Positions 21,801-29,500 of a stretch of 64,000 nt of DNA are shown in pieces. Numbering within the stretch: the first letter of the stretch is position 1; every line of letters begins with the position of its first letter. This DNA comes from Amycolatopsis sp. CA-230715. GTDB taxonomy: Bacteria > Actinomycetota > Actinomycetes > Mycobacteriales > Pseudonocardiaceae. The notes under the pieces are model-generated. The model had not been told where the DNA came from and searched no databases. It saw only the letters and a program-made list of their open reading frames with translations. Both the position numbers and the translations under genes were made by a program. The stretch covers positions 2,045,501-2,109,500 of the forward strand of contig NZ_CP059997.1 in assembly GCF_018736145.1 (NCBI RefSeq). Reading direction: 5' to 3'.

Positions 21801-24800
21801 GAAATCGAGATCACGGGACGAGGCGAGGTGCTCGTCGTCGACGCCGAGCGAGCGCAGCACGTCCCACTTTCCCGGGCTGGCGGTGGCGAAGACCTCCGCG
21901 CCGAGGTGGCGGGCGAGCGCAATCGCGGCCATGCCGACCCCGCCCGCGCCCGCGTGCACCAGCACGGTTTCCCCGGCGCGCAGCCCGGCCAGCCGGGTGA
22001 GCCCGTAGTACGCGGTGAGGAACACGATCGGGGTGGTCGCGGCCTGCTCGAACGACCAGCCTTCGGGGATCGGAGCGATGATCCGCCGGTCGGCGACGGC
22101 CACCGGTGCGAAACCGTGGTGGAACACGCCGAACACGCGATCGCCGACCGCGAGATCGGTGACCTCGGACCCGGTTTCGACGACGACACCGGCCGCTTCG
22201 CTGCCCATGTTCGCGTCACCGGGGTACATGCCGAGCGCGATCAGCACGTCGCGGAAGTTGACCCCGCCCGCGCGCACCTCGACGCGGACCTCACCGGCGG
22301 CGAGGGGCCGCAGTGCCTCTGAGTTGTCCACCAGCGCGAGCGTGTCGAGCGTGCCGGTCGCGGTGGAGTCCAGCCGCCACACCGGCGCCGACGGCGCGAG
22401 GGCGCTCCCGGCGGCGGCACGTGCGAGCCTTGGTACGTAAAGGGTTCCGTTCCTGAGCGCGAGCTGCGGCTCGTCGGTGGCGAGCGCGGCGGCCAGCGCG
22501 GCACCGGCGGTGTCGTCTACATCGGCCAGTACGAACCGGCCGGGGTTCTCGGACTGCGCCGAGCGCACCAGTCCCCACGCCGGGGCGGCGACCAGGTCGG
22601 TCGCGCCGTCGCCCAGCACCGCGCCCTTGGTGAGCAGCACCAGCTTCGAGTCGGCGAACCGGTCCTCGGCGAGCCAGCGCTGCATCAGGTCGAGAACCAG
22701 GTTCGTCGAAGTACGCACGCCCACCGCGTCCACAGAGGACACTTCGGGCAGTTCGGTGAGCACGGCGCCCGGAACCGCGGCGCCGTGCTCGATGGCCTCG
22801 GCCAGTGCGGTGAGATCGGCGTAGGTCCCCGCTCCGGCGATGCCCAGTGCGTCCGCGCCGAGCGCGGCGATGTCCACGACCGGGTCCGGGAGCGGAAGCT
22901 CGGTCCAGTCCACCCGGAACAGCGAGTCGGCACCGGCCGACCGCGCCGAGCCGAGCTGTCCCGTCGACAGCGGGCGCAGGACGAGGGAACCGATCGACGC
23001 GACCGGAGCGCCGGTGGCGTCCGCGAGCCGGAGTGAGACCGCGTCGGTGCCGCTGGGCGAAAGGTGGACACGCAGGCTCGACGCGCCTGTGGCTGCCAGG
23101 GAAACGTCGCTCCAGGCGAACGGGAGCTTCACTTCGTCCGGGTCGGCGAGCAGGCCACCGATCCCGATCGCGTGCAGTGCCGCGTCGAGCAGTGCGGGGT
23201 GCAGGCCGAAACCGGGTGCGTCGGCGCGCTGCTCGTCGGGCAGGGTGACCTCGGCGAACACGTCGCCGTCGCGGCGCCATGCGGCGCGCAGGCCCTGGAA
23301 GGCGGGGCCGTAGCCGTAGCCGCGCTCGGCCATCCGGTCGTACATGCCGTCGCGGACGCCGTCGATCTCCTCGGCGCCGGGCGGCGGCCACGCGGTCAGG
23401 TCGGCGTGGTCGACGTGCCCGGTGCCGAGCGACCCGCTCGCGTGCCGCGTCCACGGCTGGTCCGCGTCCTCCGGTCGCGAATGGAGGGTCAGCGCGCGGC
23501 GGCCGGTCTCGTCCGGTGCGGAGACGATCAGCTGGATCTGCACGCCGCCGCGTTCGGGCAGCACGAGCGGCGCTTCGATGGTCAGCTCTTCGACGAGATC
23601 GCACCCGGCCTGGTCGCCGGCGCGGATGGCCAGTTCGACGAACGCGGTGCCGGGCAACAGAATCGTGCCGCCGACGGCGTGGTCGGCGAGCCAGGGGTGG
23701 GTCTGCACGGACAGCCGCCCGGTCAGCAGGTGGCCGTCGCCGTCGGCGATCGCGACGACCGCGCCGAGCAGCGGGTGGTCGGCGGAGCCCTGCCCGACGG
23801 AGCTGACGTCGCCCGCGACCAGTGCCGGGTTCGCCTTCGGCCACAGGCTTTGCCGCTGGAACGCGTACGTCGGCAGGTCCACCCGGCGCGCGCCCGCCGG
23901 GAACGCGGGCGTCCAGTCGACGGCGAGGCCGCGGACGTAGCCTTCTGCCAGGGAGGTCAGGAATCGCGCGAGGCCGCCTTCGTCGCGGCGCAGGGAACCG
24001 ATCGCGACGCCGTCGGCGTCGTCGGTGGTGTCGAGGGTTTCCTGCACGCTCATGGTCAGCACGGGGTGCGCGCTGGATTCGACGAAGAACCGGTAACCCT
24101 GCTCAGCGAGCGCCCGGGTTGCTTGTTCGAACTTGACGGTGTGGCGCAGGTTCTCCACCCAGTAGCGGGCGTCGAGCCCGGTGGTGTCCTGCCAGTCGGC
24201 GGTGAGGGTGGAGAAGAACGCGACCTCGGCGGCGCGGGGCTGGATCGGCGCCAGCACCTCCAAGAGACGGTCGCGAATGGACTCCACCTGCGGCGTGTGC
24301 GACGCGTAGTCCACGGCGATCCTGCGCGCCCGGACCTCTTCCGCCTCGCACTCAGCCAGAATCTCGGCCAGCGCATCGGGCTCACCGGCGATGACCGTGG
24401 TGCCGGGTCCGTTGACCGCGGCCACCGCGACCCGGTCACCGAAACGGGAAATCCTCTCAGCAACAGCACTCTCCGGCTGGGCGACGGAAACCATGCCGCC
24501 CTTACCGGCCAGCTCGTCCCGAATCGCCTGGCTCCGCAGCGCGACGACCCGTGCACCGTCCTCAAGGGACAGTGCGCCCGCGACCACCGCGGCGGCGATC
24601 TCACCCTGCGAGTGACCGACCACCGCAGCGGGCTCCACACCATAGGAACGCCACACCGCGGCCAACGACACCATCACAGCCCACAACACCGGCTGCACCA
24701 CGTCGACCCGTTCCAACGCGGCCTCGTCACCGACCACCTCGGTTAGCGACCAGTCCACAAAGGACGACAACGCCCGCTCACACTCCGCGAACCGCTCCGC

Positions 24801-26552
24801 GAAAACCGGGGAGGTCCCCAGTAGATCCACCGCCATGCCGATCCACTGCGAACCCTGACCCGGGAACACGAACACGACCTTGCCCCGCACATCCGCCACA
24901 CCCCGCACCGCGGTGCTGGTGGCGTCTTCCTCGGCGAGGGTGTTCAAGGCGGACAGGAAGTCGTCGCGGTCGCGGCCGATCACGACCGCCCTGTTCTCCA
25001 GCGCGGCACGCGTGGTCGCCAGCGAGAAGGCGACATCGACCAGATCGCCGTCCACATGGGACCGCAGATTCGCCGCCTGCGCGCGCAGGCCGTCGGCGGT
25101 CTTACCCGAAACGAGCCAGGGCAGCGCGACCGGGGCCGCACCCCGTTCGATCGCCTCGGCTTCGACCGGCTCGGGCTGTTCGAGGATGACGTGGGAGTTC
25201 GTGCCGCTGAACCCGAACGACGAAACGCCCGCGCGGCGCGGGCGCCCGGTGACGGGCCACGGGGTCTGCTCGGTCAGCAGCGACACCGCACCGGAGTCCC
25301 AGTCGACGCGGTGGCTCGGCTCGTCCAGGTGAAGGGTCTTCGGGAGCACGCCCTCGCGCATCGCGAGGATCATCTTGATCACGCCGACCACCCCGGCCGC
25401 GGCCTGGGTGTGCCCGAAGTTCGACTTGACCGAGCCCAGCCACAGCGGCTGCCCCTCCGGCCTGCCCTGGCCGTAGGTCGCCAGCAGGGCCTGCGCCTCG
25501 ATCGGGTCGCCGAGGGTGGTCCCGGTTCCGTGCGCCTCGACCGCGTCGACCTCCGCGGCGGAAAGCCCGGCGTTCTTGAGCGCCTCGCGGATGACCCGCT
25601 GCTGCGCGCGCCCGTTCGGCGCGGTCAGCCCGTTGCTGACGCCGTCCTGGTTGACCGCGGAACCCCGGACGACGGCGAGCACCTCGTGCCCGTTCTTCCT
25701 TGCCTCGGAAAGGCGTTCGACCAGGATCAGGCCGACGGCCTCACCCCAGCTCGTGCCGTCCGCGGATTCCGAGAACGGTTTGCAGCGGCCGTCGGCGGCG
25801 AGCCCGCGCTGGCGGCTGAACTCGGTGAACCCGGTCGGGACAGCCATCACGGCCGCGCCCGCGACGAGCGCCATCGAGCACTCGCCCGTGCGCAGTGCCT
25901 GCCCGGCGAGGTGCAGCGCCACCAGCGACGACGAGCACGCGGTGTCCACCGTGACCGCCGGGCCCTCCAGCCCGAGCTGGTAGGCGACGCGCCCGGAGAT
26001 GATGCTGCCCGCGGTTCCGGTGGCGACGTAGCCCTCGATGCTTTCGCCGGAGTAGCCGAGCGCGTTGCCGTAGCCCTGGCCGTAGGCACCGACGAACACG
26101 CCGTGCTTGCTGCCGCGCAACGTGGACGGGTCGATCCCGGCCCGTTCGAACGTTTCCCAAGCCCCTTCCAGCAACAGCCGCTGCTGGGGGTCCATCGCGA
26201 GCGCTTCGCGCGGGGAGATCCCGAAGAACACCGGGTCGAAGTCCGCGGCGTCGTGGATGAACCCGCCCTGCCGCGTGTAGCTGGTGCCCTCGGCGTCGGG
26301 ATCGGCGTCGAAGAGGCCGTCCAGGTCCCAGCCGCGGTCGGCGGGGAACCCCGAGATCGCGTCCCCGCCGTCGGCCAGCAGCCGCCAAAGCCCTTCGGGC
26401 GTGCGCACCCCACCGGGCAGGCGGCAGCTCATGCCGATGACGGCGAGCGGTTCGCTCGCCTGTTCCTCCACCTCGCGCAGCCGCTGGCGGGTCTCCCGTA
26501 GATCCGCCGTGACCCGCTTGAGGTACTCGAGAAACTTCTCCTCACCCGACAT
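9564..26552 (-). CDS. PKS-D: trimodular type I polyketide synthase
   Basis: A complete 5662-residue protein with an ATG start, preceded by GAGGAG ten nt upstream. It has an N-terminal docking helix (residues 1-33) and three modules. D1: KS 34-461, AT 556-901, DH 921-1197, ER 1387-1707, KR 1712-1954, ACP 1966-2064. D2: KS 2078-2492, AT 2591-2941, KR 2957-3441, ACP 3462-3557. D3: KS 3567-3987, AT 4087-4427, DH 4439-4717, ER 4904-5218, KR 5224-5467, ACP 5487-5581. A C-terminal docking region (5584-5662) ends in DEVFDFIDKELGIS. It has two fully reducing modules around one ketoreducing module. Leu4106 (14235-14237) is a TTA codon, which suggests translation may depend on bldA-type tRNA-Leu. It lies 47 nt after PKS-C and 42 nt before PKS-E, so it receives the chain from C and passes it to E. 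Confidence 0.97.
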   Translation of the reverse strand: MSGEEKFLEYLKRVTADLRETRQRLREVEEQASEPLAVIGMSCRLPGGVRTPEGLWRLLADGGDAISGFPADRGWDLDGLFDADPDAEGTSYTRQGGFIHDAADFDPVFFGISPREALAMDPQQRLLLEGAWETFERAGIDPSTLRGSKHGVFVGAYGQGYGNALGYSGESIEGYVATGTAGSIISGRVAYQLGLEGPAVTVDTACSSSLVALHLAGQALRTGECSMALVAGAAVMAVPTGFTEFSRQRGLAADGRCKPFSESADGTSWGEAVGLILVERLSEARKNGHEVLAVVRGSAVNQDGVSNGLTAPNGRAQQRVIREALKNAGLSAAEVDAVEAHGTGTTLGDPIEAQALLATYGQGRPEGQPLWLGSVKSNFGHTQAAAGVVGVIKMILAMREGVLPKTLHLDEPSHRVDWDSGAVSLLTEQTPWPVTGRPRRAGVSSFGFSGTNSHVILEQPEPVEAEAIERGAAPVALPWLVSGKTADGLRAQAANLRSHVDGDLVDVAFSLATTRAALENRAVVIGRDRDDFLSALNTLAEEDATSTAVRGVADVRGKVVFVFPGQGSQWIGMAVDLLGTSPVFAERFAECERALSSFVDWSLTEVVGDEAALERVDVVQPVLWAVMVSLAAVWRSYGVEPAAVVGHSQGEIAAAVVAGALSLEDGARVVALRSQAIRDELAGKGGMVSVAQPESAVAERISRFGDRVAVAAVNGPGTTVIAGEPDALAEILAECEAEEVRARRIAVDYASHTPQVESIRDRLLEVLAPIQPRAAEVAFFSTLTADWQDTTGLDARYWVENLRHTVKFEQATRALAEQGYRFFVESSAHPVLTMSVQETLDTTDDADGVAIGSLRRDEGGLARFLTSLAEGYVRGLAVDWTPAFPAGARRVDLPTYAFQRQSLWPKANPALVAGDVSSVGQGSADHPLLGAVVAIADGDGHLLTGRLSVQTHPWLADHAVGGTILLPGTAFVELAIRAGDQAGCDLVEELTIEAPLVLPERGGVQIQLIVSAPDETGRRALTLHSRPEDADQPWTRHASGSLGTGHVDHADLTAWPPPGAEEIDGVRDGMYDRMAERGYGYGPAFQGLRAAWRRDGDVFAEVTLPDEQRADAPGFGLHPALLDAALHAIGIGGLLADPDEVKLPFAWSDVSLAATGASSLRVHLSPSGTDAVSLRLADATGAPVASIGSLVLRPLSTGQLGSARSAGADSLFRVDWTELPLPDPVVDIAALGADALGIAGAGTYADLTALAEAIEHGAAVPGAVLTELPEVSSVDAVGVRTSTNLVLDLMQRWLAEDRFADSKLVLLTKGAVLGDGATDLVAAPAWGLVRSAQSENPGRFVLADVDDTAGAALAAALATDEPQLALRNGTLYVPRLARAAAGSALAPSAPVWRLDSTATGTLDTLALVDNSEALRPLAAGEVRVEVRAGGVNFRDVLIALGMYPGDANMGSEAAGVVVETGSEVTDLAVGDRVFGVFHHGFAPVAVADRRIIAPIPEGWSFEQAATTPIVFLTAYYGLTRLAGLRAGETVLVHAGAGGVGMAAIALARHLGAEVFATASPGKWDVLRSLGVDDEHLASSRDLDFEAKFRAATGDRGIDVVLDSLAGEFVDASLRLTAPGGRFVEMGKTDVRDPARVAAEHEVSYQAFELFQAGEDALGRMLAELLDLFGRGVLRPLPVTTWDVRRAKDAFRHLSQAKHVGKVALVMPRALASEGTVLVTGGTGLLGGLLARHLVTEHGVRHLLLTSRRGEAAEGAAELRAELTALGATVTIAACDAADRAALANLLATIPAEHPLTGVVHTAGVLDDATITSLTPERLDAVLRPKVDAALNLHELTEDLDLAAFVLFSSAAATFGSPGQGNYAAANAFLDALAHRRRAEGRAAQSLAWGLWQQRSGMTGHLGGSRGSELSTEHGLALFDLSSTMDEPVLVPIPLDLRALSAGPVPAFLRGLVSSPHRRAAANSAETDLTGLAGRLAGLSERDQEEALLELLRANAAAVLGLPPNVVEAAKPFRDIGFDSLTAVELRNRLATATGTRLPATLVFDYPTPTVLAKHLRTELLGADLPVTTGTAAGAATDGEPIAIVAMSCRFPGGAHSPDRLWQLVTEGGDAVSAFPPDRGWFAEGAGSEFTGAGGFVYDADRFDAGFFGISPREALAMDPQQRLLLESSWEVLERAGIDPESLRGTQTGVFAGAAHNGYATGIHEMPEGIEGYLMTGTTGSVVSGRVAYTFGLEGPAVTVDTACSSSLVALHLACQSLRAGECSMALAGGVTVLSTPGLFAEIGKQGGLAPDGRSKAFSEDADGMGAAEGVGMLLVERLSDAQRNGHPILAVVRGSAINQDGASNGLTAPNGPSQQRVIRQALANARLEASDVDAVEAHGTGTALGDPIEAQALQATYGRDRERPLWLGSLKSNIGHTTAAAGVAGVIKMVQALRHGVLPKTLHVERPTSHVDWSASAVTLLTEEIGWPETGAPRRAGVSSFGISGTNAHAILEQAPATEEAPGPVEAPAVLPWVLSAKTGGALPAQAATLKSYLDTRPDLAPVDVGFSLVSSRAALDHRAVVIGDPAALLAGLDAMAGGGSAAQLVTGVADVRGKVVFVFPGQGSQWVGMAVDLLSSSAVFASRFAECERALSSFVDWSLTEVVGDEAALERVDVVQPVLWAVMVSLAAVWRSVGVEPAAVVGHSQGEIAAAVVAGALSLEDGARVVALRSQAIRDELAGKGGMVSVAQPESAVVERIARFGDRVAVAAVNGPGTTVIAGEPEALAEILAECEAEEVRARKIAVDYASHTPQVESIRDRLLDVLSPIQPRGTEIGFFSTLTGDWQDTTGLDARYWVENLRHTVKFEQTTRALSEQGYGFFVESSAHPVLTMSVQETLDTLETEGVAVGTLRRNEGGVDRFLISLAEGYVRGLRVDWAPVFPSGARRVELPTYAFQRQRFWLESTASASGLMTTDVVEARFWDAVENEDLEALAGTWEIDGDRPFSEVLPVLSSWRRQRRQQSTVDQWRYGVTWKPLTTAAARLSGTWLLITESEEAAWFADALRAHGADVVTVEAGELSARITELGEIAGAVSLASGAAETLVVVQALLDSTVAAPVWIATRGAVSVGRSDRAADPELAQIWGLGRILGLEHPDRWGGLLDLPASSDSRAAARVVAVLAGIGDEDQVAVRDSGVFARRLTRSPLAEREPVREWSPRGTVLVTGGTGALGGHVARWLAANGAEHLVLTSRRGRDADGAVELETELSGLGARVTIVACDAADRDALAVVLAEHGPFSAVVHAAGVGEFAPLTDTTIEDLSRIISAKVDGARNLDELLGDAELDAFVLFSSNAGVWGGGTQGAYAAGNAFLDALAEQRRAREVTATSIAWGAWGGSGLAASDAAEDTLRRRGVLPMAPEAAVAALVQSVEHDETFVAVADVDWARFVPGFTAARPRPLISDIPEARHALDSAGEETGADSSALAEKLAGLSEVERQRAVLDVVRAEAAAVLGYASAEEVERGRAFRDMGFDSLTAVELRNRLSTATGLKLPTTLVFDYPNSVVLSEFLVREVTGARQGVATASTVSAAADEPIAIVGMSCRYPGGVNSPEELWQLVENGGDALSALPGDRGWNLPELLGSDLADSIEGGFLYDVGEFDAALFGISPREALAMDPQQRLLLEASWEVCERAGIDPSSLRGTRTGVFAGASNSAYGFGLGQLPDGVEGYMLTGSSGSVVSGRVSYTLGLEGPAVTVDTACSSSLVALHLACQALRAGECSLALAGGVAVMVVPGAFAEFGRQGGLAADGRCKSFAEAADGTGWGEGVGMLLVERLSDARRNGHEVLAVVRGSAINQDGASNGLTAPNGPSQQRVIRDALANAGLTPSDVDAVEAHGTGTVLGDPIEAQALLATYGQERERPLFLGSVKSNIAHTQAASGVAGVIKMVLAMRNGVLPKTLHVDEPSSHVDWSAGAVSLLTENAEWPETGAPRRAGVSSFGVSGTNAHTIVEQAPKVEEPVVVDHSPANRPLPWALSGKSQDAVRAQAARLLSHVDGLNEADVAYSLATTRASLDHRAVVVGADHDEFVAGLTAVAEGMPSGAVVSGAARGEAVSAILFSGQGSQRAGMGKQLYGEFPVFADALDAVCAYLDKSLDRPIKDLMFAEDGELLNQTQYTQASLFALEVALYRLVESWGIRPDFVTGHSIGELTAAHVAGVLSLEDAAALVAARGRLMQALPTGGAMLSVQATENDIAPLLNGLEDKVSIAAINGPRSVVVAGDEEVIAEFEASWEWKTKRLKVSHAFHSPRMEPMLADFRKVAESLTFENPTIPVVSNVTGAVADVTDPDYWVRHVRHAVRFADGIQYLASQGVTTFLELGPDGVLTGMAQDTAPEATHIPALRRDRDEAHTLTTAIAKLHTTGVSVDWQAFFAGTGARTVDLPTYPFQRERYWLESVGGVGDVSSAGLESADHPLLGAAVELPDGDGVVFTGRVSLATHPWLSGHALGGTVLVPGTALVELAIRAGDQVGSGAVDDLILETPLVLPEQGSVLLRLVVGDADETGRRTFTVHSRPAGSGAGQWVRHASGALTEAGTSPVAEHETWPPEGAEVVPTEQMYTDLAASGFCYGPAFQGLRTVWQRDGEVFAEVALPPEFHAEAARFEIHPALLDAALHPLGLGTLTTAESGAGPALPFAWSGVSLYATGATELRVKLSPTESGGVSVAVADSAGAPVASIESLSLRSVSADQLGSAAGPDSLFGVDWTTVALPEGAATTSVAALGTALGLDVPVHATLAELGTEPEFVLAELPAQSEVDARAVRDAVLGTLELVRSWLAEDRFSGSRLVVVTTGAVSTGEAVTDLAGAASWGLVRSAQSENPGRIVLVDVDGTEESSAALLAALALDEPQLAIRGGVAFAPRLATTAAGLVPPPGEQPWRLEVTTPGTVDNLALVPFGSAAEPLAPHEVRIAVRATGVNFRDVLITLGMYPGEAVMGTEAAGVVVETGSEVRTVEQGDAVMGIVESGYAPVVVADSRTVARIPAGWSFEQAASAPAVFLTAYYGLVDLAGLHSGQSVLVHAAAGGVGMAAVQLARHLGAEVFATASPAKWESLRNRGIDEAHTASSRDAGFEGKFTPVDIVVNSLTGELTDASLRLLKPDGVFVELGKADVRDPAKVAADHDGARYRSFDLGDPGPERLRDMLSELLGLFEAGVLEPLPVRAWDVRRAPEAFRFISQAKHVGKVVLTMPRALDPDGTVLVTGGTGALGAVLARHLVAERGVRRLVLTSRRGPAAPGADELVAELTDLGAAVDVVTCDAADREALASALAAIPEEHPLTGVVHTAGVVDDGVIASLTPERVEKVLRPKVDAALNLHELTRGEDLALFAVYSSAAATFGAPGQGNYAAANAFLDALAQRRHADGLAGQSLAWGLWATEGGMTGELAEADLQRMSRGGVLPLTPEHGLALFDFASTMDEPLVVPIGLDTAGIAKADPAAVPPLFRGLAKRPARRAIAGAAAPDTGALVRELGALSGDERHELLLGLVRTYAAAVLGFAGPEAVDPALAFSELGFDSLTAVEFRNQVGAATGLRLPATLVFDYPTPTALARQLDGELGGDGDATGTPVLSELDRLEAALAKAELDSTTGTQVKSRLQAILSRWSDQDEVGDVTAVAQNLEGATPDEVFDFIDKELGIS
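14593..14815. repeat. 223-bp exact repeat, copy 1 (end of KS of module D3)
   Basis: Identical to 31593-31815 (offset 17000). It covers the C-terminal part of the KS. Confidence 0.85.
15880..20318 (-). other. Module D2: KS-AT(methylmalonyl)-KR(A-type)-ACP
   Basis: The KS (20318-19075) has TACSSS, and SNIGHT in the form SNIGHTTAAAG. The AT (about 18780-17730) has GHSQG and YASH, predicting methylmalonyl. There is no DH: the segment after the AT goes straight into the KR structural half (about 17680-16970). The catalytic KR (about 16960-16230) has TGGTGALG, VWGGGTQGAY with the A-type Trp, and YAAGN, where Gly replaces the usual Ala but the Tyr and Asn are kept. There is no LDD. The ACP (about 16165-15880) has MGFDSL. 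Predicted output: alpha-methyl, beta-hydroxy (L). Confidence 0.88.
20350..26453 (-). other. Module D1: KS-AT(methylmalonyl)-DH-ER-KR-ACP, fully reducing
   Basis: The KS (26453-25170) has TACSSS, EAHGTGT and SNFGHT. The AT (about 24885-23850) has GHSQG and YASH, predicting methylmalonyl. The DH (about 23790-22960) has HAVGGTILLP and DAALH, both intact. The ER (about 22390-21430) has GGVGMAA and the MYPG tyrosine, so a 2S methyl branch is predicted. Its SLAGEFVDASL stretch groups it with the B3 ER rather than with the C2/D3/E2 ERs. The KR (about 21415-20690) has TGGTGLLG, VLDD (B-type) and NYAAAN. The ACP (about 20655-20360) has IGFDSL. Predicted output: alpha-methyl, beta-CH2. Confidence 0.9.
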
Positions 26553-26562
26553 CTAACGCCAG

Positions 26563-26568
26563 CTCCTC
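26563..26568 (-). promoter_or_regulatory. Ribosome binding site of PKS-D
   Basis: GAGGAG on the minus strand, ten nt before the ATG at 26552, inside the 47-nt C-D gap. It supports the chosen start. Confidence 0.6.
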
Positions 26569-26599
26569 GAGGTCGTCACCACACCGCGAATCCCGTGCA

Positions 26600-29500
26600 T
26601 CAGGACATTCCCAGCTCGTTGTCAATGAGATCGAAGATCTCGTCGGCCGTCGCCGATTCCAGGTCGGTCGCGGCGGCGCTCGGTGCCGCGGCGCGTCGGC
26701 CGTTGCCCCATTTCGCGAGCACCTCGTTCAGCCGTCGCGTGATTTCCTCGTGCTCCTCGTCGTCCACCGTCGTGGTCGCGAGCACGGAGTCCAGCCGGTC
26801 CAGCTCCTGGCGAAGCTGCGCCGCCTGGCCCCCCTTCTCCAGCGGGAGTTCGGCGAGCAGGTGCGCGGCGAGCGCGTCGGCCGTCGGGTTGTCGAACACG
26901 ATGGTGTGCGGCAACCGCAGCTGGGTCTCGGCGCCGAGCCGGTTCCGCAGCTCGACCGCGGTCAGCGAGTCGAAACCCATTTCCTGGAACGGGCGCAGCG
27001 GATCGACCGCCGCGGCCGAAGCCAGTCCGAGCACTGCGGCTACGTGCCCGCACACCAGATCGAGGACGAGCCGAAGCCGTTCCGGCTCGCCGAGCGCGCC
27101 GAGTTGCTGCGCGAGGGACGGGCCGTCCGCTTCGGCCGACTGCCCGGCCGCGGTCCGCCGCTGTACCGTGGCGCGCGCCAGGCCGCGCAGCAGCGGGGGT
27201 ACCGCGGCGGGGTCCGTCTGCCGGATGGCACCGGTGTCGAGTCCGATCGGGACCAGGACCGGTTCGTCCACTGTGGATGCTTTGTCGAACAGGGCGAGTC
27301 CGTGCTGCGGGGTCAGCGGCAGGACGCCGCCACGGCTCATCCGCTGCAGATCGGCCTCGCCCAGCTCGCCGGTCATGCCGCCGTCGGTGGCCCACAAACC
27401 CCACGCCAGTGACTGCGCGGGCAGGCCCTGGCTGTGGCGGTGCTGGGCAAGCGCGTCCAGGAACGCGTTCGCCGCCGCGTAGTTTCCTTGCCCCGGCGCG
27501 CCGAAGGTGGCCGCGGCCGAGGAGTAGAGCACGAACATCGCCAAGTCTTGAGTCAGCTCGTGCAGGTTGATCGCCGCGTCCACCTTGGGCCGCAACACCT
27601 TCTCCAGTTTCTCCGGGGTGAGCGAGTCGATCACCCCGTCGTCCACGACGCCCGCGGTGTGCACCACGCCGGTGAGGGGATGGTCTTCGGGGATCGCCGC
27701 CAACACTCCGGCCAGCGCGTCGCGATCAGCCGCATCGCAGGCAGCCAAGGTCACCGTCGCGCCCAGGCTTTCCAGGTCCGCCACCAAGTCCGCGGCACCC
27801 GGTGCCTCACCACCACGACGAGAAGTGATGAGCAAGTGCTTGACCTGGTGCTCGGTGACCAGGTGCCGGGCCAACAGCGCACCCAACGCGCCCGTACCAC
27901 CCGTGACCAGGACCGTGCCGTCCGGGTCGAGCGCGGGCGGGATGGTGAGTACCACCTTGCCGACGTGCTTGGCCTGACTGATGAACCGCAACGCCTCACC
28001 CGCACGCCGCACATCCCACGTCCGCACCGGCAACGCGGTGAGCGCGCCCTGCTCGAACAGATCGAGCAAAGCCGTGAGCATCTCCTGCATCCGCTCCGGC
28101 GCCGGATCACCCAAATCGAACGACCGATACTGAACACCGCTGTAGTCGGCAGCCACCTGTCCGGGATCGCGGACATCGGCCTTACCCAACTCCACGAACA
28201 CCCCACCCGGCTTCAGAAGCCGCAATGACGCATCGAGGAGTTCCCCGGTCAGCGAGTTGACCACCACATCCACCGCCGGGAACTTCGTACCGAACCCGGC
28301 ATCACGCGACGACGCGATGTGCTCGTCATCCAGACCCATTTCCCGCAGCGTGTCCCACTTACCGGTACTGGCGGTGGCGAACACTTCCGCCCCGAGGTGG
28401 CGTACCAACTGGACGGCGGCCATACCGACCCCACCCGCGGCCGCGTGCACCAACACCTTCTGACCACTGTGGAGCCCAGCCAGATCATGCAAACCGTAAT
28501 ACGCGGTCAAGAACACCGTCGGAGTGGAAGCGGCCTGCTCGAACGACCAACCCTCCGGAACCCGCACCAGCAACCGAGAATCCGCGACCGCGACCGGCCC
28601 GAACGCGAGTTCCGTGATCCCCAGAACCCGATCCCCCGGAACCAGCCCGGAAACCTCGGCACCGGTTTCCAGCACCACACCCGCGGTCTCACTACCCATC
28701 GCCGCCGCACCCGGATACATCCCCAGCGCGATCAACACATCCCGGAAATTCACCCCGGTCGCCCGCACCCCGACCCGCACCTCATGCGGCAACAACTCCC
28801 GCACCGACTCCGGCGACTCCACCAACACCAGGTTGTCCAGGGTGCCCGGCGACGACACATCCAACCGCCACGGCCCGGTCGCGGGCGGCACCAAGGAACC
28901 CGCCCCCGCACGACCCAATCGCGGCGCCCACACCACACCGTCACGAATGGCCACCTGCGGCTCCCCGGTGCCCACGGCCGCACCCGGATCCAGCGAACCA
29001 TCGGTGTCGACCAGCACCAGCCGGTCCGGGTTCTCCGACTGCGCCGACCGCACCAGACCCCACACCGCGGCACCCACCACATCGACGTCCGAACCACCCA
29101 CCGGCACCGCACCCCGCGTCACCACCACCAACCGCGACCCGGCACAACGCCCATCGGCCAACCACGACCGCACCAACGACAACACATCACCGACCACACC
29201 ACGAACCTCCGAAGCGTCCACACCGGACGACGACGGAACCTCCGCGAGAACCAACTCCGGCACACCGTCCAAAGCAGACAGACCCCAGTCGGCACCCAAC
29301 GTGACCGAGGACGCCTCTGCCGTCCCGGATTCGGGCAGCGGCGTCCAGTCCACACCGAACAGCCAGTCCCGATCGGTCGTGCCCGCGGCGGTGAGCTGGT
29401 CGGTGGGCACCGGACGGATCTCCAGCGAATCGACCGAGAACACCGCCTGGCCGGTCGTGTCGGTGGCCAGAATGGACACTCCGCCCGCACCGTTGGAGGA

